Part shown: one piece after another, positions 37,529-51,067 of the stretch | Layout of the letters: the number at the start of each line of letters is the position of its first letter | Numbering within the stretch: the first letter of the stretch is position 1 | NCBI RefSeq assembly: GCF_033807715.1 | Contig: NC_084592.1 | Coordinates: 24,896,001 to 24,960,000, forward strand | DNA length: 64,000 nucleotides | Direction: 5' to 3' | From: Cololabis saira | Lineage: Eukaryota > Chordata > Actinopteri > Beloniformes > Belonidae | Program-made: the position numbers and the translations under genes | Notes under the pieces: generated by a model | Seen by the model: only the letters and a program-made list of their open reading frames with translations | What the model was told of the DNA's origin: nothing | Databases searched by the model: none

Positions 37529-38709
37529 GCTGCACATTTGTTGATGTGATGGACATACTCCACAGTTTAGAAAAGCTCATATGTCCATGTGAAAGTAATT
37601 CATTTATGAAAGTTAGAAACACAATTAACACAAACACTGACAAACACAAACACTGTCTTTCAAAGAGAATAAAAATAATTTTCAGATAAAATGTTTCTTC
37701 ACATATTCCTTTATTTTGTGCTTCAACCCCACAAAAAAAAACATTTACTACATTTATGCAAATAGCCTTTTTGACATATCACTATGCTGTTTTTTATTTT
37801 TATTTTTTCACTTTAAAGTTTCAAAACGTACATTTTTGTAAATTCTTTATTGTAACGAATGTTACTTTCTGGCTCTGTGGGCTTTGGACCTGCTTTCTTT
37901 TCTCCCAAATAAATTGGTGTATCCAGGAGTTATCCTGGCTCGTGGCCAAAGCCTTGCAAGCGGAGCGCTGCACCGTCCGTTTATTAGTTAGGTGCCGGCT
38001 GGTTATTTAGTGGGACAGAGTTGAGGAAGTCCAGCGAGCTCTCAGCAGCTGTCGCTGCTCTGTCTTCACATGCAGTAAATTTTGTTGCCTCATGTGGGGG
38101 ATCTCTCCCTCTTTTTGAAGCACACTTTTTGGGTCCATAATTTATACATTTACCTTACTTGCTTCTGCGTGCAGTGGCCTCCTGCATTTTTTAAAGGCCT
38201 GGCATTGAGGGATTTTCTGTCATGCTTTCTTGCTTTGTCCTGATCACGCAAGCTGCAGCCATCCAACATGCAGGAACGCTGGCAGACGCAGAGGCCCAGC
38301 TCATGCCACCAACATGAAACAAAAACACATGCACAAACATGCAGGAGCAGTGTCACGGCAATAAACAGGGAACACACACACAGATGGGCAAAGGCTCGTT
38401 GGTGAAGACTCCGGGACAGGCTGTCTTGTTCCATTGAGTGAGTGGTTTTTACACAGCCACACTCCAAACCGAGCTGCCCCTTCACTTGTGTGTCTCAGCA
38501 AGTCGAGGGGTGTTGAATCTTTCTCTCACACCCATTTATTCCGAGGCAGTGCTCCTCCGTTGCTCCCTGTGGAGAACACATGGAAGTCAAAAATAGAGAA
38601 AGAGGGCGAGGCCAAGATGAAGAGATTAAGTAAACTGAGAGATAGTTCCTGTATAAAGTTCTGAGGGTTACAACGCTATGTCACACATACAGTAGTAGCT
38701 CACACTAAC
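37529..38709. other. unassigned sequence
   Basis: No gene or known repeat recognised. Confidence 0.35.
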
Positions 38710-38741
38710 TTTTTGTTATTTCCGGGGGGAAATAACAAAAA
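38710..38741. repeat. perfect 14-bp inverted repeat with GGGG loop
   Basis: The left arm TTTTTGTTATTTCC (38710-38723) and right arm GGAAATAACAAAAA (38728-38741) are exact complements around GGGG. The structure has no coding context. Hairpin RNA, a small palindromic mobile element or chance are all possible. Confidence 0.8.
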
Positions 38742-39098
38742 ACAAAAAGACATTACATACAGTGCATGACACTCGTATGTTTGTCTAATTTCGGACATAA
38801 AAATAATTTTTAGTTATTGAGGGTCTTACGGTATAGTTTAGGAGAAAGAGTGAAAGAAAGAAAAGAAATCATTATTCATCATGAACATTTGAAAATGCTT
38901 TTTCTTTTACGTTATGAGACATTATGAGAACCTTTTCCCAAAAAGCTAATATGGCCTGAGCAACAAGATAACGCATATCAAACTTCATATTAAAATGTTG
39001 AAATGATATCGAGTGTCTTGAGTACTGCAACAGGTTCTGCCAGTTATAATAAATAAAGGAATACAATTCAACAAAACAAAATAAAAGTGACTGGCCCA

Positions 39099-39101
<3 letters not shown>

Positions 39102-39175
<74 letters not shown>

Positions 39176-39230
39176 TATATATATATACACACATATACAT
39201 ACACATATATATACTGTATATATACATGTT
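39102..39230. repeat. (AT)n array with degenerate right part
   Basis: About 35 uninterrupted AT units, then AAATATATAT and TATACATACACATATATATAC-like decay. Confidence 0.93.
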
Positions 39231-40980
39231 AAAGTTTATAATACCGTACTGTGTAAAACTAAAAAGTGTATTGTGTTTAAATTCTAATCCATATCTATTT
39301 TTCCATATGGAGAAATAAATTCCATATTTGTTTTTATTGAACAAAAAAAATAAAAAAAAGATAATAAGATAATAAAAGATAATATGAACAAAATAAAAAC
39401 ACACAATATTCCGATGTAAATGACTACAAGCAAAAGTCAGGATTAAGTTTTACCCCCTCAGAACGGAGCACATATGTAACTCTTTTTAAGGAGACTGCCC
39501 CATAACAGTTATTATTGTTACAGTGTTTGCCCTGATATTTATTAGTATCCACTTCTATTTAAGTTTTAGAGAAACAAGTTCCTGTGTAAAGAACCCATAA
39601 AAGAACAGATAAACACCACTTTTGATACAAGGCTGTAGGGGATATCTATCGTGTGGAAAACATTTTTATAACTTGTTTGAAACACCTTGCAGAAATATAT
39701 TTAAATATATTGATGTAAAATAAATAACTATAAACATTTAGTTATTTAAATTGTAAAATCAGGTGCGTTTATTTATAGCCATGTGCAATTATACAAAGAT
39801 ATTTAACAATAAAATTCATATTATTATGGTGTCTTCTATGCTGTTGATTATTATGCCCATTTTTCATCCTTCCTCAAATATTTGTCCTTTTTTTCTTTAA
39901 TTTTTCTTCTTTGTGGAATATGATTAGTTGTATTTAATTGTGTTGTTACAAATATATACACTCACCAGCCACTTTCTCACATACACCCGGTATACCTAAT
40001 AAAACGGCCGGAGAGTACCTAGTAAAACAATTTTTACTTCTCCTATAATATAGACCCAATATTTGAAAAACCAACAAATGAAACAGAATAAAAGCTGAAT
40101 TAAAGTTAAAGTTAAAAACACACACACAAAAAGTCGTCTACATGTTGTACTGTGTTATACTCAAAAGTGATTACCTGAAAAGAGGTTCAGATTCCAAAAG
40201 GAAATTAAAATCAGTTACAGACCTAACTTGGAACTATCGTTTTCTCTTTTAAAGTTTTAAATGTTAGACAAAAACACCGGTTAAACTTTTGCTACTGTCC
40301 CTGCCGGACCCTGCCGTACACACGGCCGCTCTACATCTCCTGCTCTCCCTCTCTCTCTCTCTCTCTCCATAAGCTGTCATTTAGATTCTCTCCCTCACAT
40401 GTAAATTTAGGTCAGGCTGCGCTCTCCTCGCTGGGATACACAGGAAAATGTGGAAATGGATCGTTTCACACCAGCTAATCTTATTGGGAGAGAGGGAAGG
40501 AGAAATGGAAACAACAGGGTCTAATGTGAAGAACAAAGAGGAGAAGAAGAGAAGTGCCGAGAAGGGAGTGGGAGCACTGCAAAGACAATAGAAGAGAATT
40601 AGATGGAAAATAGATGGAAACTTTAGAGGGAGTTAAAAAGGGGGAGTGAAGGAGGATAGCAAACGCAGATGAGGACACGAAAAGTGGAAGGAGAGGAAAC
40701 AAAAGGACATGATGAGGATTAAGGGATGGGTAGAAGAAGATATAACGGAGAAAGGCAGGGAGGAGCAGATAAAAAGAAGTGAGAAGTGAGAAGAAGGGGA
40801 AAGGAAGATCAGGTGAGGAAAGGAGAAGACATGAGAATGGAAGTGGAAGAGGGCAGGAGTAGTCCTCTCACGTCTCATCTCAGAGCTTTTTGCCAGCGTC
40901 ACAGCTCCTGGTGCTGGCAGCTTGCATACTAACAGACAGGCCATATGGCTCCAATATGACACACACAAACACAGCCTCCT

Positions 40981-40985
<5 letters not shown>
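39231..40985. other. unassigned sequence with one short MITE
   Basis: Apart from the palindromic element at 39961-40015, nothing was recognised. The part at 40490-40870 is strongly purine-rich on the + strand (GGA/AGA motifs). Confidence 0.4.
39961..40015. repeat. short palindromic MITE-like element, copy 2
   Basis: The left end CTCACCAGCCACTTT and right end AAAACGGCCGGAGAG are related by inversion and match the ends of 6555-6626. The centre keeps ATACACCCGGTATACCTAAT. Confidence 0.6.

Positions 40986-41012
<27 letters not shown>
40986..41012. repeat. (CA)n microsatellite
   Basis: About 13 CA units, followed directly by TGTGTG. Confidence 0.9.
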
Positions 41013-43880
41013 TGTGTGTATCAGGACATGCCAGTCAAAAACAAACTCATAACCCGCACATGCTCTGCACACAAACACCACATACATGTAGTTTCACTCA
41101 CATGCACTTGGAGAAGAGGACGTGTGTGTTTGTGCATGTGTGCGACAGCTTGAATGAAGGTACTGAGTGAGGAGGATGTAATGGCAAGTTGAGTTTTTCT
41201 ACCTCCGGGGGCTCCAAGGGAGAGCGGGGCTGGCCCAATTACCGAGGCTTGCACAGTCGCGCGCTCACACACATGCACGCATGTTACACACTTGGTCACG
41301 CACACCTCTCCTCAATCTGGCACGGCCCGTAGAACATAACCATTATCATGGAATACATGGGGGAGAGCAAACATTTGGAATAAGGAAGTGAAAATCATAG
41401 TGACTCCCCTAGCTTTTAGACACAGGCACACACGTATACTCGTGCAGAGACCTAAAGGGGACAGCAGGGATGAAGAGCTTTACAGGCGTGGAGGTGTTTT
41501 GGAGGAACACACTGCATCAATAGGTTGCAGTTACCGCTGTGTAAACGGCTTAATACACATCACAGTCATTAGTACCATGATCCAGACGACGGATGTTCCT
41601 AATCATGTGTCCCCAGGGGTTCAGGACTGGCACTCAGTCAGGGGTCCCTGGAGAAATTCTGGGGTGATCTCTACAGACTGTCTGTATTACAGTCGGGTAA
41701 ACTTTTTTGTATAACTAGTATGGTTACATTTCTCCACGCTGTATATCACCAGCATCGCATTCGAGGGGTATTTCTGGCCTCATTGATGTCTAAAGAAAAA
41801 AAATAATTTAGTGAGAGTTAAAAGAGAAAAACTGTTATATTCCCCTTATTACAGAGTTTCAATGCAGTCTGTTGTATGGGGCTATTTATGCTTTATATTA
41901 ATTATTTGTTTTATCGTTCTGTGTTAAAAGAAAGAAGGAAGTCTGCTTCAGTTTATAGCATCTGGCAATGGTGGATTAAATGAAGTTGGATAGTTTTCAT
42001 CCAACAAAGCGACTCAAAGGAGAATGCCATTTAAAGTTTTAATAGAATTCAAGCTACATCTACTAAAACATTTACAGTAAATAGTTAGATTAATGCTTTT
42101 TCATGACAATAAATGTCAATATACATTTTACAGCAGGCTTGGGCAATATTACATTTTCCCCAGTAAATACCAGCGATAATGAAAAAGATAGTTCAGTACT
42201 TCCATTAAGATTTGTTTTTCTCAGAAGAGTTCATCAGACAATGCCAGGAATGACCATTTCTCCGGACCACAGAAATACTATTCCGCTCTTTGCTGCATCA
42301 ATGGAGATATCATTAACAACTTGAAAATAGATAAATGAACTGGTCATCAACAGGTGACACCTCACAGCAGGGTTTTTTTTTTTTTTTTTTTTTTTTTGAA
42401 TTTCCACAGTTCCCACTCAATCCAGAGATGACGACAGTTTATTTGATGTTAAATGTGTGAGACTGCAAATGGGAAGTTTGTCTTGAAGCAGTATATATTT
42501 CCCCTCCATCTTACTTTTACAACCGTCTGTGTGGAAAGATCATTCAGACAAAAGCAGCTCTTTTGTCTTTACTTTTTATTCCTTTGCCCCGAAACACGCT
42601 ACTAATGGCCTGTTATAAATAATGTTTTTAATATCTGTCTGATTAGTGAACAATGGTTTACAACTGTTGTCTGCTATTGCGCTTTATATTCAGCATGTTA
42701 TTTTGGAATTAGCAGGAAAACCAAGGTATTTAATAGATTTAACAGTCCTGCAGAGAAGCAAGCAGACATTTTTATCAGATGATGTGGTAAGTATGGATTT
42801 TTCTGTGGTTTCCTATTACAGTATTCAACGGCTTATTGAATTCAACTGAGCATGTAATCCTGGAATAGCTGACTCCTCTTCATTTCCAATCACTTTGTAA
42901 TTCACTTGACATTATTAGATACAGAGACACATGTTATTCTAATATAATGACTAATTTGAATGGCTTGAAAATGCATCACAGGGATGTTTTGATGGGACTG
43001 TGCTGAATCTGCTTGGTGATACGGTCTGAGAATGTGCTGGCCCATAATGCAGTGCGTCTGCATTAAATGCCCTGATATTTGAGCGAGACTTTAATGAGCC
43101 TGCACACAAAAAGACATATATCAGAGGTGTACCGTTATTGCTCAGGTTTATATTTCCTTATATGTTTCGTGATGGTGTATGGGATCCCCGACAGAACACT
43201 TTCCCAGTTGGATTTCCTTTCCTCGATCCGTGCGGCGCGGTCTCAAACGAGGAGCCATTTAAACTGTTTTCATCCAAAAACGGTTCAAACCGAACACTCA
43301 GTTTAATTGCTCTCTCTGACAATGGCGGACGCTTTAGTGACCCTTTGTCTCTTTTGTTCAAGTTAATTCATCTGGGCCGAGATGTAAGAACAGATGAAGT
43401 GAAGCTGATGAAAAGAGAATGGATCCCTGCAGTGTCAATCACCACGGGACGAGTGCGCCCCTTGGTTTTGGATTGGGGGCGTGGGGAGTGGGTTGCCTGT
43501 TGCCAGGTTACTGGCCGGATCCGGTCTGGAGGTCCCGCTGTTATATTGGACAACACGCTTGACCCTGGAGCAACCCCAAATTGGCCCCTGACCCGAGAAG
43601 TCACACCTAATCAATGCCGCCCATGCACACGCTGACTCGGGGTAAGGCTGGCGGTGCCTACCTGCTGGCAGGGACGCCGAGCTCAGAGCAGCCCTGTGGA
43701 TCAATATCATACAAACTGACATCTGCAACCATTTAAATTCACATTTAGTGTAATCGCTCTTTGATATGCCGTCATGAACATGACATGTGGCATCTGAAAA
43801 ATTTTAAGTGCTTGTCCACTATTTTAACCAGCAAAATAGATCATTGTAAAGATGTGTGTGTGCTCAGTGTGTACGTTGCG

Positions 43881-43881
<1 letters not shown>
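41013..43881. other. unassigned sequence
   Basis: It contains a T25 tract at about 42373-42397. An open frame of 165 codons at 43138-43635 lacks any recognised domain. No gene is called. Confidence 0.35.

Positions 43882-43946
<65 letters not shown>
43882..43946. repeat. (TA)n microsatellite
   Basis: About 32 TA units, followed by a degenerate AT-rich tail. Confidence 0.95.
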
Positions 43947-43949
<3 letters not shown>

Positions 43950-46900
43950 TACACATATATATTTATTCATACATATATGTTTACGAACCTACTCATAGTG
44001 TATGTATATTTCATATAGTTTAATAGTTTTGTCCTAGTGATATCCTGATGGTCGTCTAATGCTGTATAAATGCAATACCACCAGTTTCTGCATCCAAGCT
44101 TTACTAAATGTAGGAAAAGAAGCAAAAAGACTTAGTACATGCACATACATTTAGTTATTTTTTTGTCTGTTATAGGCGATAAGCTACAACTAATGATATT
44201 AAGTCTCCAACACATATGATTTGTTTGCTTTTCTCTGGAAAATTCTTAGACAACTTCTGTTGTAATAGACGCCAAATAAATAAAATTAAATTGAATTGAT
44301 TTCCTTTACCTAACTCTTGAACAGCTCCATAGTTGAATTGGTTTCTTGTTGGATTTTAAAGTGTTTTCCTTGAATACGCTGCTGTTTATACTTTGAAAAC
44401 CCGGGTATAATACATGTAAAGGGGGCAAACCGAGTACAAAAAAATGTGCTTCTCGATCTGGCCTGTAGTATCACTGGTCTGTCGACAAATACAAACCTGA
44501 AACTAATCCCGTGGATTCCTTCATTCTGTGTCCTGACGTGAGAGGAAATATGACGACACGCCCGGCGATCTCTCACATTGCTTCAGAGTAGCCAGCTGTC
44601 CCCGACAGTTCAGTGTCACGGGCCAGACGGAGTAGGTTTCACAACCTGACACATATCTCAGGAAGAATCAAACGTACACCTACTACAATAGTTTGGAGAA
44701 GAGTTAAACATTTACTCGGACACAAGCGTATTTCATTACTTCATCTGACAAACATACAAGGAAAAATTCTGAAAAATAGTTACAAAATGTAGAGATGTAG
44801 TATAGTTGGAGAAAATGAAATCAATATTAATTTTGATCAACAAAGAGTTATGTGATTACAGATGAAAAGGTGCACCAATTACATTTGTAATTCACATCTT
44901 TGTTCATGATAGCTTCATCTTTTTTATCAAAATTATCCTGAAAAACACTTGAACAAATTGAAAAAGCACCTTGATTAAAACATTTTTTCATAATTATGGG
45001 TGATTTCTTTAATGGGTGTGATTATACTTTTCATTAGAGCTATTTGCACATGAGGGCACCCTCACACAGATTGTAATGATTCATGCTCTAAACTACATCT
45101 GCAGTTTTAAAGTTACAATACTCATCGTGAGATACAATTACTGGAGTGCTGACATCCTTTACCTCTGCCCTGCTTTGTCTGGTACGACCAAGTTTGTTCC
45201 TGCAAAATCATTTTTTTAACTTTTTGCTGAAATTCCACTTATTTTTATACATAATGACAGATTTATTGAGTTCTCATGGTTTAATTACCTGTGTTTATCA
45301 ATTACAAAAAAAGCACGTGGGGCTATCGAGAACCATTACTGGGTTTATTGTGATTATTTTCTTGTGGTACAGAATCATTTTCTGGTGCGGTGGAGAGTCT
45401 CTGTGTTGTGGCTCTACACTAATTATGGAAACGCTCCCGGGCCCGAAGAGAATAGTTTTCTATATTGAAAAAAAAAACAAAAAAAACAAAACAACTTTGT
45501 TATTCTGGCAGAAAAAAAACGGGCCAGAATCAGAGGAAAGTAGCTGGCAGGGAATCTCTGGCAGAAATCAAATCTGTTTGGAAAAACAGCTACAGTGCCA
45601 AGTACAGAAAAATCCGTATTCAATTTATAGAAAATGACAGGATTCTTTTTTTTCGGGATCAGTCAACATCAAGCTTGGTTGCATTTCATTACTTGCATTC
45701 AAACACAGCTGATTACACATGTAGAGTCACATTTCTATGTCCAACATTAAGTGAGAAGTAAAAAGCCAAATGAAAAAATTGAAAGCGTTCCTTTATGTTT
45801 ACTTTAAAAAAAAAAAGAAAAAAAAAAACTCAAGTGAAACTGTTTAATTTTGCAGGTCCTAATACGATACTTCCTGGCTTGCACTGGTGCTTAAATGTAA
45901 GCAAAGGAAATGAAATAAAAAATCCATGGCACTTTCTTTTTTCTTATCATCCTAAACACTGACCTTTGGATGACTTTCTTGGTAGCTATGAAAAGGCTAA
46001 AATGCAATGATTAAACATTCATTTCTTTCCAATTTGCTGGAAAGTATGAGTGTAAATTGAAATAATAAAAAAAAGTAATTTTATTTCATACCACAAAAAG
46101 CACCATAAAAAATAAATAACATTATGAGAGGAAGAAGATTATGCTTGGGATTTGCTTTTCTGCCTGTTTTTCATGCTATTACTTTAAGCACAATTAAAGG
46201 TTTACTGTGGATAGCCCTTGTTTGGACAGAAGTATTATTGCAGCAGCATGCCTCGTCCAGATATAATTTAGGAGGATAAATCAGCGGGTCTATTGGAATG
46301 ATTAGAAGGTTTGTCTTGGCCAGTGATCCTGCAGAACCCACCCACCCTGCCAGCTAGCCAATCTATTCACCTGACCGCAGCACCCCTCTTCACATAAATC
46401 TCCGTTTCTGCCTGCTGGCCCTTCACTGTGTGTGTCTCCTTGTGGAGTTTTATATTCATGTATTTTTGCTTGCCAGCATCTTTGTGTGTGTGTATGTGTG
46501 CGTTTCCCAGGCCACCATGTACGTATTTAAGCATTTCTTCAGATGGATAGTGGGTTTTCTGATCCGGGGCGTGCCGTGCCCATCCATCACCGCTGCAAGG
46601 GTTTTCCAGTGATTTAGGACCTACCGAAGTGGCCCTGCTAGCCATCGTACTTTGACCACGGCCGTTCCCATTGCCCACCCAGCTCCGCACGGCCAGGAGC
46701 TAATGCCTTTTTTTGTTGGTTGTCTCCACAAGTTTCTTATTTAATGAGTAACACTTCAATATACATGTGAGTGTAAACCAGGTATTAGTAAGTCATATCG
46801 CATATGCTTTGTGTAAGGTCTTCAGAAAGGGCCTGAAATGTTTCAGAGGCTCCGTCAACCAAATAGCACATACCTATAAAGTTGACTCGTAAAAGTTTTT

Positions 46901-49900
46901 TAATATTTGCTTAAATTGCCAGCACTCATCTTAAAATGGTCTGATGATCAAATTTGACACAGTTTTTTCGTTAATTCAAAGCTTGAGAGGACATTATCAC
47001 TCATCCTTTCTCAAAGAGTCTGCTTCAAGCAATATCACTGTATTGTGCTTGCAGTCCAATCGTCCTCGGCTCCGGGCTTGGGTTTTTTCTTCCCTTTTTT
47101 TTTTTTTTTTTGGAGTGCCGGCTGTCCATTTGCACAAAGCGGATTTTGCATCAGCCAGCTTAGAAGTGAGCATTGCTTTGAAGTCCTCTAATCCTTCCTC
47201 TACCTTCAGACAACCTCTCCTGATCCACAGCAGAGTCGCAGTGCCAGTTAACCGCGCTGACAGGATGGTCCACACCGCTCGCTCTCAGATAGGCCTCCAC
47301 AAATTAAAGTATACACGTCTTTATACTGATATATGCAGACATGTATGACAACAGTATAGCACTTATATGATCAATGCTGCATCGCATACAGTACAATCAA
47401 AGCGGAACCATTTTCCAAGTACACAATGAATACATCACTCTATGCCAGTATGGAGAGAATTAGTAAAAATATGTAGTGGAAAATGTTATTTTTCAGAGGA
47501 AAGCCATTTTTGCCTTTCTTATTTTGTCTGTTTGAATAGTTTCAGGGCTAAAGTAGAACTAAATGATTCAAAATGTGTTGGTTGTTTGCCCTTTGTCTGT
47601 ATCTTATCAATAAAATTAGTTTAATGTGCTGTGGAAATATGGTAAAACATGTTTTGAGTGAGGCACGTCAATTTTTGAAGTTAATTTGAGATGAAGCGGG
47701 ATAATATAAATATGATGTTAAACAAAGAACCGCTGAAGGAGATGCATTTACACAAGCACATTCACTCTCATACACGCCCGTCCACATGTGGGCACAGCAT
47801 GGCAGTCAGAACTCTTACATCCGATCCAGCCGAAGGCCTCAAAGCCCGCTCCAGTCTCGGTCCTGCACTCCGCTGAGGCAGAGCTGTCCAAGTGGGTGGC
47901 ATAACCAAGATGTCAGGCCGCTGCAGAATGCTGCTCTTTATTTGCCAGACAGAGATCAGCTAAGTTGAATTTCCTCTTTGCGGCACGCTCAAACCCACAC
48001 ACGCTACTGAGGAGAAAATAAAGGCCAGGTTTCTTAACTGAGGGGGATGACTAAAAACTGGGACGAGCGGCGGAGTATCCAATCGGGACTGCTGTTGCTG
48101 GTGGGTGGCCTCCGCCGTTTCATAAGACTCTCTGTTTGGCCGTGAGTCTGAACCAATCCTCTGCCAGATGGGGTCACTAAAGTCTCACGGACAGCACCCC
48201 TATTGGCCGGGGTTGTCCACAGAGTTACAGTGCTGAGAGGAGACATCAATTATACAAGAGGCGGATATTGTGTGTCTGTGAGCCTGTCGATATTCTTGTA
48301 AGTGATCAACACTAGATTTGTGAATATTCCACATTCCTCTTTTGTTTTGCTTCGGCAGCATGTTACGTGTGTGTCAGTGTGTGTGCTCATTACCCACTGG
48401 AGTGGTGGAAGCAGACGGTGTATGTTGGCTGCCTCCCTCTCCATGTTTTTTTTTTCTTTTTGCATCATTTCTTCTCCTGAGAGGAATCTCAGGCTTTAAA
48501 GGCTCATCAAAGACTGTGTGCAAATGCAGTACCTTAGGTTTTGAAGTGAATATCACGTTTTTGCTTTGGAATAGATATTCCGGTTACGGTATTGTGATTG
48601 CCTCTTTTCTGTTTTTTTCATCTAAATTCCATACTCTGCATGCTTCATTAACAATTAGACCATTTTATTTCTGTCAATTATTGATTTATGCTGACCATCA
48701 TAATTAATTTCCATAACCAACCGTAATTTTCACCCTTAATACATTTCTTTTTCTTTGTGGTTTTAAGATCTTTGAAGTGCTTTTGAATTATACTGAAACC
48801 ATGAGAAAAATATTCAATGGTCATCAGAGGGAGCTTTGAAGGATGGCGTAAAAGGCTGGTGGGATTTCACTTTTGATTTAAATCACATATTTTTGAAAAA
48901 CTAAATCCTACTTACTGCCAAACATTTTGTTACTCTCCACGAAAAGCCTCCAAATAAAGTAAAGACAAACGCAGCAGGATTTTGGAAAACCATGCAAAAT
49001 TCTGTGGTTTAAAAGAGATGTAACTTTTGACTTCAGTGTGGTTTGATTATTATGTCTATTGGTAAGTTCATCAAAGTGTTAGACAATAGAACACTTAGGA
49101 AAAATGATTCCTTAACATGATATTGTAACTCTTAAAACATCTTGCTATAAGAAACAGAGATCCAGGCCTACCCTTTGGGTTTTTCTGCATCTTCCTATAG
49201 ATCACGATCCCAGAATTACACTCCAGCAGCGGGAAAGTCAATATGGTTAAATTTTTTCCTCCTTGAGGAGCTCTCTGAAGACCTGGCCACACAGCCAGTG
49301 GAAAATTGGAAAGTGATATTCTGGAGTGGTAAAGGACAAACACTGGCAGAATGACATGGAACAATGGAACTTGCTTATCCCCATAAATTGACAGACAGTA
49401 AGATGACACTTCCCCTCCCACTGAAACGATGAAGACCGCTTTGTCATTTCGCTAATTGCATGTGATTACATTATGACTGGGAGGGAAGGATTCCACTTGC
49501 TGGCAGCAGTGAAACTGGGTCCTTGTTCTACCACAAATGATCTCTTATTGAATTAATTTTCTTTCAGAAAAAAGCTGGCAGAGACCCCATGTAACATCAA
49601 ATAGGACCGTGTCATAGTTGGACACAAAAGTGACAGTAAGTAGGATAATTTGCTGCTCACAAACAAAGACTAATACAAAGGGGGTGCTTACCTAAAGTGA
49701 AGTGCTGTTTGAGGTACTTGTTAGCCGCTGCTTCGTATGCACAAAACGTTGTTGTCCTGTTTCAACTAGAACGATACTTTCTGGTAAACACATGTTGGTG
49801 GCTAAGCAGAAACATTCAAAAATGTAAATAAAAGCATTTGTAAATTAAACCAAAGATGAAGGCACTTATAAATGTGAAATTTGGTTGTTAGAGGAAATAT

Positions 49901-50801
49901 TTTGCCTGAGGCAGGGTTTGTCCACGAGGAGGGTGTTTGATCCCCATCTGATCTTTCATCTGACCCAAAAATGCAACCAAATGGCAGCCCGAATTACAAA
50001 AAGTGTTGAACTGTCAGTCAACAGTCAGTCACTGTCAGTGAACTGATTTTTTTCCTTGGACCTGAGAGTCTGTTTCTTTCATTGTCTAAAGTAGAGTAGT
50101 TTTAAGTACATCAAAGGAGTATTTATCAATTTTTCAATAAGAGAAAAAGTCTGTAGCTGGAGTTCCACCCACAACTATCATCCCAACGACTTGTTATTTT
50201 AAGTTGAATCAACGTTTATTTTCTCTCCCTGGCTACTTTTGCTTTTTGTTGCTGCTATACCCAAGTAGGGCAGTTAGGTACTTAAGTAAATACTTAGGCT
50301 ACTTGGTTTGGAGATTTGGGAAAAAAACTGTGTTGTTTGGTTTAGTAATAAAAGATAAACTTGGTTAGGATGAGGAAAATATGATGGGTTATTTAAGAAA
50401 AATGTATTCACAACATCAGACGTGTTAAAAGTCAAATTTACAAATAAAACTTTCATCTGAAATAGATTACATAGATAGCATTTTTTATGTATTGCAAAAC
50501 AAAATGCACAACTTGTGTAATTTTGCGCAAATAATAATTTTGGTGTAGAGTTGCTATTCCATGTTTTACTGTTCTACCCCATTTACACTTGTTTCTTATA
50601 ACTGCACTGTCACATTCTCGACCAATTGCCAGACTTCAAGATCAGCTGGTTATGCTGTTAGCATGTTAGCTTTGCTAAGTGTTAGCATGTTAGCATTGGA
50701 GTTGGAGTTCACAGACTTACTAAGCTCATCGGACACCCAGGGCAGAGTCTAAATCATTCTTCTGCAGGATCCCAATTAATTCCAGTAATTACTCACTCTA
50801 T
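43947..50801. other. 6.9 kb gene-free sequence
   Basis: No exon with domain or splice support, and no repeat that I can name. A/T homopolymer patches occur at 45466-45525 and 45806-45828, and a T18-type tract at about 47094-47111. An AAATAAATAAAATTAAATTG string near 44274 may be an old LINE tail. This is the longest unexplained block. Confidence 0.35.
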
Positions 50802-50806
50802 GGTTA

Positions 50807-51062
50807 TGTAGCACGGCTCTATCCTGTCGGCCCGACCGACAGGATAGAGGAGGACACAGAGTTTTGTGCAGAACCCTTTTATTCACTCCACACACCGCCA
50901 CACGTGCACAAGCACCACACAGGTCAGCAGATCCAGCTTCAGTCTCACCAACCAGTCTCAGCAGCAGCTTCTCCTCTTATAAGACTGGCAGGGTGGAGAG
51001 GCTGACGGGCCACGCCTGTGTCCCGTCAGCCTGAGTGGCTGCAGCTCCTCCACTCTGCCACA
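50807..51062 (-). mobile_element. solo LTR, 256 bp, with 5-bp target duplication
   Basis: The element starts TGTAGCACGG and ends CTCTGCCACA, so both strands show TG…CA. GGTTA lies directly outside both ends (50802-50806 and 51063-51067). Read on the minus strand the parts are in LTR order: U3 with TATA motif CTTATAAGAG (about 50975-50984), then AATAAAAGGG (about 50876-50882), then U5 carrying a perfect 14-bp hairpin (50817-50849). No internal retroviral or Gypsy genes flank it, so it is a recombination-derived solo copy. Confidence 0.88.
50817..50849. repeat. 14-bp perfect hairpin inside the LTR U5
   Basis: The arms CTCTATCCTGTCGG (50817-50830) and CCGACAGGATAGAG (50836-50849) surround CCCGA. 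The position is after the polyadenylation signal and before the LTR terminus. Confidence 0.85.
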
Positions 51063-51067
51063 GGTTA

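Noticed and set aside
43138..43635. 165-codon open frame on the + strand
   Set aside because: No recognised domain, the start lies in AT-rich DNA, there is an opposing frame of similar length on the other strand, and no splice or promoter context supports it.
45146..45637. 163-codon open frame on the + strand
   Set aside because: Runs through poly-A tracts that give Lys/Asn strings and has hydrophobic low-complexity sequence; no homology recognised.
47000..47275. 92-codon minus-strand open frame with a Lys/Glu stretch
   Set aside because: The basic stretch comes from a T-tract on the other strand; no recognised domain.
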